Part shown: piece after piece, positions 17,901-26,783 of the stretch
Layout of the letters: the number at the start of each line of letters is the position of its first letter
How positions within the stretch are numbered: position 1 is the stretch's first letter
Assembly: GCF_024138125.1 (NCBI RefSeq)
Contig: NZ_CP099993.1
Location: 2,666,001 to 2,730,000, forward strand
Source of the DNA: Halorussus salilacus
GTDB lineage: Archaea > Halobacteriota > Halobacteria > Halobacteriales > Haladaptataceae
DNA: 64,000 nt
Direction: 5' to 3'
Position numbers and translations under genes: made by a program
The notes under the pieces: generated by a model
What the model was told of the DNA's origin: nothing
Databases searched by the model: none
Seen by the model: only the letters and a program-made list of their open reading frames with translations

Positions 17901-19039
17901 GCTTCCACCTCCGCGTACTCGACCGCACGCTGTACCGCGTCTTCGAGGGTCTCCTCGACCGTCACGAGTTCGTCGTTCAGAATCTCGCGGCCCTCCTCGG
18001 CGTTGGTGCCCGCGAGTCGGACGACCACGCGCTTGGGAATCTCGTCGAACTGCTCCAGCGCGTCGTTGATGCCCTTGGCGACCTCGTCGCCGCGAGTGAT
18101 ACCGCCGAAGATGTTGAACACGACCGCGTCGACGTTCTCGTCGGAGAACACCATGTCGAGCGCGTTCGCGACGCGCTCGGCTTTCGCGCCACCCCCGATG
18201 TCGAGGAAGTTGGCGGGCGACCCGCCGTAGTAGTCCACGAGGTCGAGCGTCGTCATCACGAGGCCCGCGCCGTTGCCGATGATGCCGGTGTTGCCGTCGA
18301 GTCGGACGTAGTCGAAGCCGTACTCTCCGGCCTTGCGTTCGAGGTCGTCCTCGAAGGTCTCTTCCTCCATCTCCGCGAGGTCGGGCTGGCGGAACAGCGC
18401 GTCGTCGTCGATGTTCATCACGGCGTCGGCCGCGACGACCTCGTCGTCCTCCGTGACCATCACGGGGTTGATCTCGATGTCGCTGGCGTCGCTGTCGTCC
18501 CAGAGTTCGAACAGCGTGGTGAGGATGGACGCCACGTCGGAGGCCACCTCGCGGGGGACTCCGGCGTCGTAGACGACCTTCCGGGCCTGGTAGGGGTGCA
18601 TCCCGAACGCCGGGTCGACGTGCTCGCGGGCGATGGCGTCGGGGTCCTCCTCGGCGACCTCCTCGATGTTGACCCCGCCCTTGGTCGAGACCATGGCGAC
18701 GGGCTTGCCCTCGCCGCGGTCCATCGTCACGCCGACGTAGAGTTCGTTCTTGAAGTTCACGGCCTCCTCGACGAGGACCTCCTCGACGGTGTAGCCCTTG
18801 AGGTCCATCCCGAGGATGTCCTCGGCGGCCCGTTCGACCTCCTCGCGGTCGTCGGCGAGCTTGATTCCCCCGGCCTTGCCGCGGCCCCCGACGTGGACCT
18901 GCGCCTTGACGGCCACGGGGTAGCCGATGTCTTCGGCGGCCTCGACGACTTCGTCTACCGACGACGCCAGCGTCGACGCTGGCGTCGGGATTCCCGCATC
19001 GGCGAAGACGCGCTTCGCCTGATACTCGTGGAGTTTCAT
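17897..19039 (-). CDS. sucC: succinate--CoA ligase (ADP-forming) beta subunit
   Basis: A 380-residue ATP-grasp subunit that binds the nucleotide and succinate. The opening [20 protein letters not shown], the lysine-glycine rich [31 protein letters not shown] and the C-terminal [16 protein letters not shown] are all canonical. The ATG at 19039 fits the family start; further in-frame codons upstream would pass through a palindrome and add a basic leader. It is the first gene of sucCD. Confidence 0.97.
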   Translation of the reverse strand: MKLHEYQAKRVFADAGIPTPASTLASSVDEVVEAAEDIGYPVAVKAQVHVGGRGKAGGIKLADDREEVERAAEDILGMDLKGYTVEEVLVEEAVNFKNELYVGVTMDRGEGKPVAMVSTKGGVNIEEVAEEDPDAIAREHVDPAFGMHPYQARKVVYDAGVPREVASDVASILTTLFELWDDSDASDIEINPVMVTEDDEVVAADAVMNIDDDALFRQPDLAEMEEETFEDDLERKAGEYGFDYVRLDGNTGIIGNGAGLVMTTLDLVDYYGGSPANFLDIGGGAKAERVANALDMVFSDENVDAVVFNIFGGITRGDEVAKGINDALEQFDEIPKRVVVRLAGTNAEEGREILNDELVTVEETLEDAVQRAVEYAEVEA

Positions 19040-19108
19040 CTTGGACTCGGACGGTACTTTCGGGGAAAGCGAGTTAGTAGTTCCGAAACGCCGGGACCGC
19101 ACGCCCGT

Positions 19109-19138
19109 GGTCGGCGCGGCGCGCGCGCCGCGCCGACC
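19109..19138. repeat. 30-bp perfect palindrome between divergent genes
   Basis: Fifteen-base arms (GGTCGGCGCGGCGCG and its complement) meet without a loop. It lies 70 bases before sucC and 59 before the divergent gene at 19197, where a terminator would make no sense, so an operator or insertion remnant is more likely. Confidence 0.65.
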
Positions 19139-19196
19139 CAAGTGCTAAGGAAATCCGCCGCGTGCATTGAAAGACGAGCCGCGGCGCTCACCAACC

Positions 19197-19766
19197 ATGA
19201 CCGAGGAACGCTTCGAGACGGAGACGATACTTCGCGAAACGACCGTGGACATCGAACGACCGGTCGAACTCGGCACCGACGGGACCCCCGCCGAGACCGA
19301 GACGCTCGGTCTCCCGGCCACAGAGCGAGTCGAGGTGGTGACGTGCGAGCGCTACCCGTCGTACTGCCCGCGGCGCGACGGCTACGTCCCCGTCGGGGAG
19401 GCGGTCGTGGTCGGGGTCGACACGGTCGACCGGGCGACCGGCACCGAGTCGGCGGTCGCGCTGGCGTACTGCCCGGAATGCGCCGCCAGCGAGTTCGACT
19501 ACGTCCGGGAACGCGACGACCCTTCCCCCGACGGCCGGACCCTCCACGAGCGGTACGGCTACGTCTTCGGGACGCGCGGGCGGTCGGGCGTCGGTCGAAT
19601 CCTCTCGGAGGACGCGAAATCGGAGGCGGTGAAGGCGTCGGTCGCGCTCGCGGCGCTGGCGCTGCTCGGTGCGCTCCTGACTACCGTCGGGGCCCCGGGA
19701 CTGGTGGTGTGGGGAATCCTCGCGACCGCCACTGCGGCGGGAGCGATACGAATCGCGTCGGCGTAG
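19197..19766 (+). CDS. hypothetical membrane protein with Cys-pair motif
   Basis: A 189-residue protein of unknown function. The N-terminal 140 residues are soluble, with CERYPSYC and YCPECA cysteine pairs that may bind zinc. Residues 145-189 form a hydrophobic hairpin of two helices (VALAALALLGALLTTV and LVVWGILATATAAGAI). It is divergent from sucC across a palindrome. A run of Thr/Glu at the start is consistent with a halophile cytosolic domain. Confidence 0.6.
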   Translation: MTEERFETETILRETTVDIERPVELGTDGTPAETETLGLPATERVEVVTCERYPSYCPRRDGYVPVGEAVVVGVDTVDRATGTESAVALAYCPECAASEFDYVRERDDPSPDGRTLHERYGYVFGTRGRSGVGRILSEDAKSEAVKASVALAALALLGALLTTVGAPGLVVWGILATATAAGAIRIASA

Positions 19767-19803
19767 CCGACCGCGTTCGACCGGGGACCGATTCGCGGTC
19801 GGC

Positions 19804-19833
19804 GAGACGGCGGGCCGTCCGGCCCGCCGTCTC
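19804..19833. terminator. 30-base hairpin between convergent genes, overlapping a stop codon
   Basis: Fourteen-base perfect arms surround a TC loop. It ends inside the stop codon of the minus-strand zinc-ribbon gene at 19832, so it lies exactly at the 3' ends of two convergent genes. Confidence 0.65.
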
Positions 19834-20032
19834 ACTCCTCGGCGTAGAACCGCACTAGACCGCAGTCCGGGCACCGCCGAGGGGTCACGTCCAGCGCCTT
19901 CGTCACGCCGACCGCGGCGAGCACGCCGTCGCTCTCGGTCTCGGTCCGGACCTTCAGGTCGCCCTGCCCGGTGAACAGGTCGGCTTGCTCCAGCGCAACG
20001 CCGCAGTCGGGACAGCGCGCGTCGTCGGCCAT
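19832..20032 (-). CDS. small zinc-ribbon protein (tandem paralogue 1)
   Basis: A 66-residue protein with two zinc-binding CPDCG knuckles, near residues 7 and 55, and the ending GLVRFYAEE. The next gene upstream, at 20097, encodes a paralogue with the same spacing and the ending GLVRLYAEE. Function unknown; it may be a nucleic-acid or protein-binding adaptor. The short start MADDARCPDCG is chosen because it matches the paralogue's. Confidence 0.72.
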   Translation of the reverse strand: MADDARCPDCGVALEQADLFTGQGDLKVRTETESDGVLAAVGVTKALDVTPRRCPDCGLVRFYAEE

Positions 20033-20096
20033 ACGAGTGGTTCCTCGTCCCGGCGCGAAAAACATGTCGGTCGAACGGGAATGTCGTCGGCCGGGT

Positions 20097-20300
20097 TCAC
20101 TCCTCGGCGTACAGTCGCACGAGCCCACACTCCGGACACGCGCGCGGCGTTACCTTCCGCGACTCCTTCATCCCGAGCGACCCGAGCAGGCCGCTTCGCT
20201 TCTCGTCGGTCTTTACGTGGAGACCGAGGCCGTCGCCAGTGTGGATTTTGACGCGCTCCATCGTCACGCCGCAGTCGGGACAGCGGGGGTCGGCGTCCAT
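20097..20300 (-). CDS. small zinc-ribbon protein (tandem paralogue 2)
   Basis: A 67-residue paralogue of the preceding protein: CPDCG at residue 7, CPECG near residue 56, and the same ending. It is more basic between the knuckles (VKIHTGDGLGLHVKTDEKR). The two genes are 64 bases apart on one strand, a local duplication, possibly allowing different partners. No function can be assigned. Confidence 0.72.
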   Translation of the reverse strand: MDADPRCPDCGVTMERVKIHTGDGLGLHVKTDEKRSGLLGSLGMKESRKVTPRACPECGLVRLYAEE

Positions 20301-20332
20301 GTCCGACCGGAGGCGGTCCCGGCTCTTAAACT

Positions 20333-21526
20333 TCAGTTCGTCGAGACGATGTCGATGACGTCACGGTCGTCGAGTTCGGTGTTCGCACCGACCTGCCGGT
20401 TGCTCCGGCAGTCGATGCCGTGGAGGAAGCCCTCCCCCAAATCGGAGTGGACGTGGTAGGCGAAGTCCTCGGCGGTCGCGCCCTCGGGCAGGAGGAAGCA
20501 GTCGGGCAGGACCTCGCCGCGCTCGTTGCCCAGTCCGTTCGCGCCGCCGGGGAAGACGGGGACGACGCCCAGCTCCTCGAACAGCGCGGTTTCGAGCGCG
20601 CGCTGGACCCCCGTGCCGTCGTACGCCGCGACGAACTCCTCGATGGCTTCGAGTCCCGCGCGTTGGTCGCCCGAGACGTCGCCCACGATGTCGAAGTCCG
20701 AATCGCCGGGCCGGTACTCGACTGCGCCCTGCTCGTCGGCCTTCTTGAGCGCCTTCTCGGCGTGGGCGCTCGCGGGCACCACGGTGAGGTGGTCGTAGTC
20801 GGAGTCGCTCGTTATCTCCTCGAAGTTGGCCTTCGCCTCGGGGGTGTCCATCTTGTTCGCGGCGACCACCATCGGCTTGGTCACCTTGCGGATCTCGCGG
20901 GCGAGTTCCTCGCGGTCGGCCTCGTCCCACGTCTCGGGGTCGAGTTCGAGGCCGAGCGACAGTATCTCGCGCTTTATCTCGTCCTTGTTGGTGCGGAACG
21001 CGCTCATCTGCTCGGCGAGTTCGACCTCGATGTCGTCCTCGTCGCCGTCGTAGCCCGACTCGTAGCGCGAGATGCCCTTCTCCAGCACTTCGAGGTACCA
21101 CATGTCGAGTTCGTCTTCGAGGAAGTCGATGTCCTCGCGGGGGTCGTGGTCCTCGGTGGGTTCGCCCTCGATGTCGGTCGTGCCCGAGAAGTCGACGACG
21201 TGGACCAGCACGTCGGCCTCGTTGAGGTCCGTCAGGAACTGATTCCCCAGCCCTCTGCCCTCGTGAGCGCCGGGGACGAGTCCCGCAACGTCCACCAGTT
21301 TCGTCGGGACGAATCGAACCCCGTCCTCGCAGAATCCGACGTTCGGGGTACACTCCTCGCCGAACTCCGGGGCGGCGCACTCGACCCGGACGTAGGCCTC
21401 GCCCACCGCGGGGTCGATGGTGGTGAAGGGGTACGCGCCCTCGGGCACGTCGTTCATCGTCGCGGCGTTGAAGAACGTCGACTTGCCCACCGAGGGCTTG
21501 CCGACGAGACCGATCTTGTAGCTCAT
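20333..21526 (-). CDS. YchF/Obg-type GTPase, redox-regulated ATPase family
   Basis: A 397-residue TRAFAC P-loop protein of the archaeal YchF family, thought to act at the ribosome and, in studied members, to prefer ATP. Seen: the P-loop GKPSVGKST, switch II DVAGLVPGAHEGRGLG, NKMD, a long charged coiled insert at about residues 125-200, and a C-terminal TGS domain ending DDRDVIDIVSTN. All parts are intact. Two small zinc-ribbon genes follow on the same strand, but the 32-base gap does not prove an operon. Confidence 0.9.
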   Translation of the reverse strand: MSYKIGLVGKPSVGKSTFFNAATMNDVPEGAYPFTTIDPAVGEAYVRVECAAPEFGEECTPNVGFCEDGVRFVPTKLVDVAGLVPGAHEGRGLGNQFLTDLNEADVLVHVVDFSGTTDIEGEPTEDHDPREDIDFLEDELDMWYLEVLEKGISRYESGYDGDEDDIEVELAEQMSAFRTNKDEIKREILSLGLELDPETWDEADREELAREIRKVTKPMVVAANKMDTPEAKANFEEITSDSDYDHLTVVPASAHAEKALKKADEQGAVEYRPGDSDFDIVGDVSGDQRAGLEAIEEFVAAYDGTGVQRALETALFEELGVVPVFPGGANGLGNERGEVLPDCFLLPEGATAEDFAYHVHSDLGEGFLHGIDCRSNRQVGANTELDDRDVIDIVSTN

Positions 21527-21765
21527 TGGGTCGTCGGTGGGGGCGGCGGCCTAAAACCCCTGCTAAAGCCGCGAACGGCCGGGAGGACGACTCATGGACG
21601 GTGCTACCTATTCGCACGGGAGGCGAGGTCGGAGGAGGGGTCGGTCCCGCGGCGGGGATTTTTGGCGGTCCCCGACGTAGGTCGGCGAGATGGGTCTCGA
21701 CTCGCGGGCGATTCCGGGGGAGCGACGGGCGGGAGATTCGTGATGGTGGGGGCGGGCAATTCGTG

Positions 21766-23061
21766 ATGGAGGGGATTCGAAACGGCGTGCGCAGGGCGGT
21801 CGGCGAGCGAGCGCGCTCGCTCGCCGACGCGCTATCGTTCCTCGCGCAGTGGGTCCTCTACCGCGCGGTGAAGGCACTCTCGTTCTGCTGGACCCGCGAC
21901 GACTCGCTGTGGGCGTTCGGCGCGCGCGCGGGCGGGGCGTTCGCAGACAACGCCAAGTACCTCTACCTCCACGTCGCGACCGAGCGACCCGACGTGCGGC
22001 CTGTCTGGCTCTCGAAGGACCGCGAGGTGGTCGCCGAACTCCAGTCGGCGGGCTACGAGGCCTACCACTGCTACTCGTTGCGGGGGCTGGCGCTGAACCT
22101 CCGGGCTGGCGTCGTCTTCCTCACGCACGGCCACCGAGACCTCGCGATGCCCTGCTGTGCGGGCGCGCTGAACGTGATGCTCTGGCACGGCCTCCCGCTC
22201 AAGCGCGTCTCGTGGGACGCCGGGTTCGCCGACGAACCCGCGGCCGTCCGGGCGGCCCACGCCCACATGGCCGGGGAGTTCGACCTGCTCACGGTTCCCG
22301 GCCCGCAGACGGGGCCGTTCGAGTCGGGGCTCCGAATCGACCGCGACCGGATGGTCGAGACGGGCTACCCCCGAAACGACGCGCTGTTCGACGCCGTGCC
22401 GGGCGAGCAGCTCGGCACAGACGCCGACGCGCTCGCCCGAGTTCGGGACCTCGCTGGCGACCGCCCGGTCGTCTGCTACCTCCCGACCTTCCGGGAGTGG
22501 GACCCCGGGGTAGTCGCCGAGAACGTGGACTTCGCGGCGCTGGAGGACTTCCTCGCCGACCGGGACGCCTACCTCGCGGTCAAGACCCACCCGAACGAGC
22601 GCCTCGACCTCTCGGCGCTCGACCTCGACCGCGTCGTCGAACTCCCCGAGGCGACCGACGCCTACCCCCTCCTGCGCCGGGCCGACGCGCTCGTCACCGA
22701 CTACTCGTCGGTGTACTTCGACTACCTCCTGCTCGACCGACCGGTCGCGTTCTACGCGTTCGACCTCGACCGGTACCGGGCCGAACGCGGGTTCTACTTC
22801 GAGTACGACGACGTGACCCCGGGGCCGGTCGCCCGCGACTTCGAGGGGTTGCTCGACGCGCTCGACCGCACCCTCGACGCGGTCGTCTCGGACGAGGACC
22901 CGGACGCCGACCGACGCCGGGCGGTCCGGGAGTCGATGCTGGGCGAGTCGACGGCGAACGCCGTCGACTCGTCGGCGAGGGTCTACGAGGCCGTCCGGCG
23001 GCGGCTCGGGGAGGGGGCGGTTCCCGACCGCGAATCGAGCGCGAGGGGGAGCGCCGAATAG
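21766..23061 (+). CDS. CDP-glycerol glycerophosphotransferase family protein (TagB-like)
   Basis: A 431-residue GT-B-fold protein of the teichoic-acid glycerophosphotransferase family, probably membrane-associated, moving a polyol-phosphate from a CDP donor to a surface or lipid acceptor. Typical pieces are the LWHGLPLKRV loop, TGYPRNDALFD, VCYLPTFREW, KTHPNE, and the TDYSSVYFDYLLLDRPVAFY donor site. Residues 15-25 are encoded by a 30-bp perfect palindrome (21799-21828). The ATG at 21766 is preceded by an in-frame GTG. Neighbours (GDPD and a nucleotidyltransferase fusion) fit polyol-phosphate chemistry. Confidence 0.82.
   Translation: MEGIRNGVRRAVGERARSLADALSFLAQWVLYRAVKALSFCWTRDDSLWAFGARAGGAFADNAKYLYLHVATERPDVRPVWLSKDREVVAELQSAGYEAYHCYSLRGLALNLRAGVVFLTHGHRDLAMPCCAGALNVMLWHGLPLKRVSWDAGFADEPAAVRAAHAHMAGEFDLLTVPGPQTGPFESGLRIDRDRMVETGYPRNDALFDAVPGEQLGTDADALARVRDLAGDRPVVCYLPTFREWDPGVVAENVDFAALEDFLADRDAYLAVKTHPNERLDLSALDLDRVVELPEATDAYPLLRRADALVTDYSSVYFDYLLLDRPVAFYAFDLDRYRAERGFYFEYDDVTPGPVARDFEGLLDALDRTLDAVVSDEDPDADRRRAVRESMLGESTANAVDSSARVYEAVRRRLGEGAVPDRESSARGSAE
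21799..21828. repeat. 30-bp perfect palindrome inside the TagB-like gene
   Basis: GTCGGCGAGCGAGC and its reverse complement meet around GC. It lies within the first 25 codons and encodes VGERARSLAD without breaking the frame. Confidence 0.8.
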
Positions 23062-23091
23062 CGGTCCGGAGCGCTCCGTTACGCTCGATAG

Positions 23092-23101
23092 TCTATTTAT
23101 A
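23092..23101 (+). promoter_or_regulatory. TATA-like box upstream of the GDPD gene
   Basis: CTATTTATAT is the only AT-rich run between the two genes. It is about 100 bases before the ATG at 23198, so the message would have a leader of some 70 bases, unusual here, and that leader contains a 28-base hairpin. Confidence 0.5.
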
Positions 23102-23155
23102 TTCGGAAAGAAACCTTGAAGTCCCGCTTGTGCCAACCCCCGGTCGTGGTGGCAG

Positions 23156-23183
23156 GACGCCGGGCGGCCCGCCGCCCGGCGTC
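23156..23183. promoter_or_regulatory. stem-loop in the GDPD 5' leader
   Basis: Thirteen-base perfect arms surround a CC loop; the right arm ends 14 bases before the start codon. It lies between the TATA-like box and the ATG, so it would be part of the mRNA and could affect translation. It could also be a late terminator for the TagB-like gene. Confidence 0.5.
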
Positions 23184-23197
23184 ACACCGAACACAAC

Positions 23198-24088
23198 ATG
23201 TCTGGCACGACCGGTACGACCGAACGGCAGGCGACGAACCAAGACGCTCCAACGCTCATCGCGCACCGCGGCTTCGCGGGCGTCCACCCCGAGAACACGG
23301 TCGCGGCCTTCGAGCAGGCCGCGACCGGACTCGACGTTCGACCCGAGATGGTCGAGGTCGACGTGATGCCGACCGCCGACGGCGAGGTGGTCGCGTTCCA
23401 CGACTTCGAACTCGGCCGGGTGACCGACGCGCCCGCCGACCTCGCCGACCGGTTCGTCTGGGAGACGCCCTACGAGAAACTCACGCAACTGGAGGTGCTC
23501 GGGACCGGCGAGTCGATTCCCCGACTCGCCGACGTTCTCGACGCGCTCCCGCCCGAGGTCGGCGTGAACGTCGAGTTCAAGAACCCCGGTTCGACCGGGG
23601 TGCGCCCCCGCGAGAACCTCCCGCGCGATGACCGCCCAGCCCAGCGCGACCTCTGGCTCGACTTCGCCGAGCGCGTCGTCTCGACGCTCGCCGACTGCGA
23701 AAACGACGTGCTCGTCTCGTCGTTCGCGGAGGGCGCGCTCGCGGCGGTCCGGGCGGTCGACCCCTCGATTCCGGTCGCGGCGGTGTTCGCCGAGTCGGTC
23801 GCCGACGGGATGGAGGTCGCCCGCCGGTACGACTGCGAGGCGGTCCACGCGCCGTGGAACATGATCTCGGGCACGCCGCTGTTCAACGCCGAGTACGGCT
23901 CGCTCGGCCCGTACGAGGACGTGGACCTCGTCGAGACGGCCCACCGAGAGGGCCGGACGGTCAACGTCTGGACCGTCCAGAGCTGGTATCAGGCCGCCCA
24001 GCTCCGGCGGGCGGGGGTCGACGGCGTCATCGCCGACTACCCCGGGGTGTTGCAGTTCGGTGACGACGCCGGACTCGCCGACGACTGA
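23198..24088 (+). CDS. glycerophosphodiester phosphodiesterase
   Basis: A 296-residue GDPD-family enzyme that hydrolyses glycerophosphodiesters to glycerol phosphate and an alcohol. The catalytic LIAHRGFAGVHPENT (H and R), VEVDVMPTADGEVVAFHD (E, D and H), NVEFKNP and the C-terminal VNVWTV and GVDGVIADYP complete the TIM-barrel site. No signal peptide is visible, so it is probably intracellular. It lies between the TagB-like gene and a nucleotidyltransferase-HAD fusion, all on one strand. Confidence 0.92.
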   Translation: MSGTTGTTERQATNQDAPTLIAHRGFAGVHPENTVAAFEQAATGLDVRPEMVEVDVMPTADGEVVAFHDFELGRVTDAPADLADRFVWETPYEKLTQLEVLGTGESIPRLADVLDALPPEVGVNVEFKNPGSTGVRPRENLPRDDRPAQRDLWLDFAERVVSTLADCENDVLVSSFAEGALAAVRAVDPSIPVAAVFAESVADGMEVARRYDCEAVHAPWNMISGTPLFNAEYGSLGPYEDVDLVETAHREGRTVNVWTVQSWYQAAQLRRAGVDGVIADYPGVLQFGDDAGLADD

Positions 24089-24234
24089 GGTCGTCCCGCG
24101 GCGGCCCGGGTCGGCCGCCCCGATGCCGGAGGGTTCTTCTACGGATTCTGAACTGTCTGTTCAGTTTGATTCCGAAGTGAAGCGAGGCCAGTAGGATTAT
24201 CAACAGATACGTTGCGCTATTGAGCACTATATCC

Positions 24235-25941
24235 ATGAAGGGGGTAGTATTAGCGGCGGGAATCGGTTCTCGATTGCGCCCGCTCACGCTTCACGAGCCG
24301 AAGAGTTGCATCTCGGTCGACGGTCGGCCGGTGCTCGAACACCAACTGCACGCCTACGCCGACGCGGGGGTGACCGACGTGACGGTCGTCGCGGGGTATC
24401 TCGCCGACCGGACGCGGGCGCTGTGCGAGTCGGTGACGGCCGAGCGTCCCGACCTCGACGTGACGGTCGTCGAGAGCGACGTGTACGCCAACACCGACAA
24501 CATGTACTCGCTGTACCTCGCCCGCGAGGCGGTCTCCGGCGAGCAGTTCGTCCTCAGCAACGGCGACGTGGTGTTCGAGCCGGAACTGCTCGCCGACCTC
24601 CTCGATTCGGACGCGGACAGCGCCGTCGCGTGCGACCGCGGGAACTACTCCGAGGAGTCGATGAAGGTCACGGCCGACGACCGGGGACTGGTGAGCCACA
24701 TCTCCAAGGACGTTCCCGAGAACGTGGCTCACGGCGTCTCGACCGACGTGTATCGCTTCTCCGCCGAGTTTTCGGAGATGCTGTTCGACGAGATTACCCG
24801 GACCGTAGAGCGCGAGGGCGACTACGGCGACTGGACCGAGGCCGCCATCGACCGCCTCGTCCGGTCGCGCGAACACGACGTGGAACCGGCCGACGTGTCG
24901 GGCCGCGAGTGGGTCGAGATAGACGACTTCGACGACCTCCGGGCGGCCGACGTCCGGTTCTCGTCGCTGTCGGACCTCGGCTCGAAGGAGGCGGCCTTCT
25001 TCGACCTCGACGGCACGATGTACCTCGACGACGACCTCGTCGACGGCGCGAGCGAACTGGTCGAGCGCCTCAGCGAGCGCGGGGTGGACGTCTACTTCCT
25101 GTCGAACAACTCCTCGGGGTGGAAAGACGACTACGCCGAGAAACTCGACTCGCTCGGCGTGCCCGTCGAGCAGGAACGCGTCCTGCTCTCGACCGACGGG
25201 GTCATCGACCACCTCCGGCGGTCGGACGCGGGCCGGGTGTACGTCCTCGGCACCGAGGCCATGCGGGAGGCGCTGGCCGGACACGGAGTCGAGGTGGTCG
25301 ACCCCGGGGACTCGGGCGATTCGGGCGATTCGAGCGACTCCGGGGATTCGGGCGATGCAGACGCCGTGGTGGTCGGCTTCGACACCGAACTCACCTACGA
25401 GAAGGCCCGCGAGGCGACCCTCGCCATCCGGGACGGCGCGACCTTCCTCCTCGCCCATCCGGACGACGTCTGTCCCACCGCCGAGGGGTTCGTCCCCGAC
25501 TGTGGCTCCATCGGCGCGATGATAGAGCGCGCGACCGACCGCCACCCCTCGCGGGTGTTCGGCAAGCCGAACCCCGAGATGGTCTCTCACGTCCTCGACG
25601 CCGAGGGGTACGACCCGGCCGACGTGGTCGTGGTCGGCGACCGGCTCGAAACCGACGTGCGGCTCGCCGACAACGTCGGATGCGAGTCGGTCTGCGTGCT
25701 GACCGGCGACGCCGACCGGCTCGACGCCGAGCGAAGCGACCTCGCTCCGACGCTGGTCGCCCCGAGCGTGGGGACGCTGACCCGGTTTATCGCTGGCGAC
25801 CCGGTCGCCGACGAACGCGCACAGACCGCCGAGTCGGGGACGCGCGAGGCGACCTCGGAGCCGAGCGACGGCGAACTGGCGACCGAGACCGACGGCGGGA
25901 GCGCGACGCTCCCGCCGCGGGCGGAGGACGACGAGTCGTGA
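24235..25941 (+). CDS. sugar/polyol-phosphate nucleotidyltransferase fused to NagD-type HAD phosphatase
   Basis: A 568-residue two-domain protein. Residues 1-240 are a LicC/IPCT-like nucleotidyltransferase: LAAGIGSRLRPLT with the K of EPKSCISVDG, NTDNMYSLYLA, LSNGDVVF and the late WVEIDDFDDL. Residues 255-510 are a NagD-type HAD phosphatase: FFDLDGTMYLDD, FLSNNSSG, GKPNPEM and VVGDRLETDV. A GDSGDS-type repeat lies in the HAD cap, and a 60-residue acidic tail follows. A CTP-dependent transferase joined to a phosphatase suggests channelling or turnover of a small polyol or choline-like phosphate. The next gene overlaps its stop (GTGA). Confidence 0.82.
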   Translation: MKGVVLAAGIGSRLRPLTLHEPKSCISVDGRPVLEHQLHAYADAGVTDVTVVAGYLADRTRALCESVTAERPDLDVTVVESDVYANTDNMYSLYLAREAVSGEQFVLSNGDVVFEPELLADLLDSDADSAVACDRGNYSEESMKVTADDRGLVSHISKDVPENVAHGVSTDVYRFSAEFSEMLFDEITRTVEREGDYGDWTEAAIDRLVRSREHDVEPADVSGREWVEIDDFDDLRAADVRFSSLSDLGSKEAAFFDLDGTMYLDDDLVDGASELVERLSERGVDVYFLSNNSSGWKDDYAEKLDSLGVPVEQERVLLSTDGVIDHLRRSDAGRVYVLGTEAMREALAGHGVEVVDPGDSGDSGDSSDSGDSGDADAVVVGFDTELTYEKAREATLAIRDGATFLLAHPDDVCPTAEGFVPDCGSIGAMIERATDRHPSRVFGKPNPEMVSHVLDAEGYDPADVVVVGDRLETDVRLADNVGCESVCVLTGDADRLDAERSDLAPTLVAPSVGTLTRFIAGDPVADERAQTAESGTREATSEPSDGELATETDGGSATLPPRAEDDES

Positions 25942-26720
25942 GCGTCCGGACGGGGTACGTGACCCAGACCCACACCGGAGCCGTCTCGTGGCGCGAGGCG
26001 GTCGAACAGGGCGAGCGCATCGGCTTCGACTTCGTGGAACTGTACATGGACGGCTCGACCGAGCGGACCGCCCTCGACGCCGAATCGGTCGCCGAGGCGA
26101 CCGATTCGGCGGGACTGGACCTGCTGGTCCACCTGCCGTTCGCCGACCTCGACCTCGGGACGCCCCGCGACCGGGTCCGGGAGGCCGCCCTCGACGAGCA
26201 CCGCGCCTGCATCGACGCCGCGGCGTCGATGGGCGCGGAGAAGGCGGTCCTCCACGCGAGCTCCCACGCGTCGCCGCCTGAATGGACGTTTAACGACGTT
26301 CGACCCCACCTGCTGGACTCGGTCCGCGAACTCGACGGGTACGCGGCCGACCGCGACGTGGCGGTCTGCGTCGAGAACCTCCCGAGCGTCCGATTCACGG
26401 TCCACGACTTCGAGACGGTGTTCGCCGAGACCGACGCCGCGATGACGTTCGACACCGGCCACGCCCGGGTCGACGGGATGGACGCCGAGGAGATGGCGGC
26501 GTTCCTCGACGACCGCGGCGACCGGGTGAGCCACGTCCACGTCAACGACGCCCGCGAGGACCGCGACGAACACGTCCCGACCGGGTCGGGGACGACCGAC
26601 TTCGAGACCGCGCTCGCGCCCCTCCGCGAGGGCTGGGACGGAACGGTCTCCGCGGAGGTGTACACCTTCGACTTCGACTACTTGGCGCTGAGCGCCCGGA
26701 AACTCTCGGAGTTCCTCTGA
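25938..26720 (+). CDS. sugar phosphate isomerase/epimerase (xylose-isomerase-like TIM barrel)
   Basis: A 260-residue AP-endonuclease-2-like TIM barrel. Metal ligands fit VELYMDGS, AVLHASSH, VCVENLPS (Glu), TFDTGHA (Asp, His), VSHVHVND (two His) and the late SAEVYTFDFD. The start is GTG, overlapping the fusion gene's stop by four bases, which shows coupling. The substrate is unknown; it may isomerise a sugar phosphate used or released by the upstream fusion enzyme. There is no sign of a DNA-repair-specific insertion. Confidence 0.82.
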   Translation: MSVRTGYVTQTHTGAVSWREAVEQGERIGFDFVELYMDGSTERTALDAESVAEATDSAGLDLLVHLPFADLDLGTPRDRVREAALDEHRACIDAAASMGAEKAVLHASSHASPPEWTFNDVRPHLLDSVRELDGYAADRDVAVCVENLPSVRFTVHDFETVFAETDAAMTFDTGHARVDGMDAEEMAAFLDDRGDRVSHVHVNDAREDRDEHVPTGSGTTDFETALAPLREGWDGTVSAEVYTFDFDYLALSARKLSEFL

Positions 26721-26783
26721 GCCGAGGGCTGGCCCGCCGAGTCGCACCCGACCTTTATCGCCGCGGCCGTCGTCGGTTCGCCC

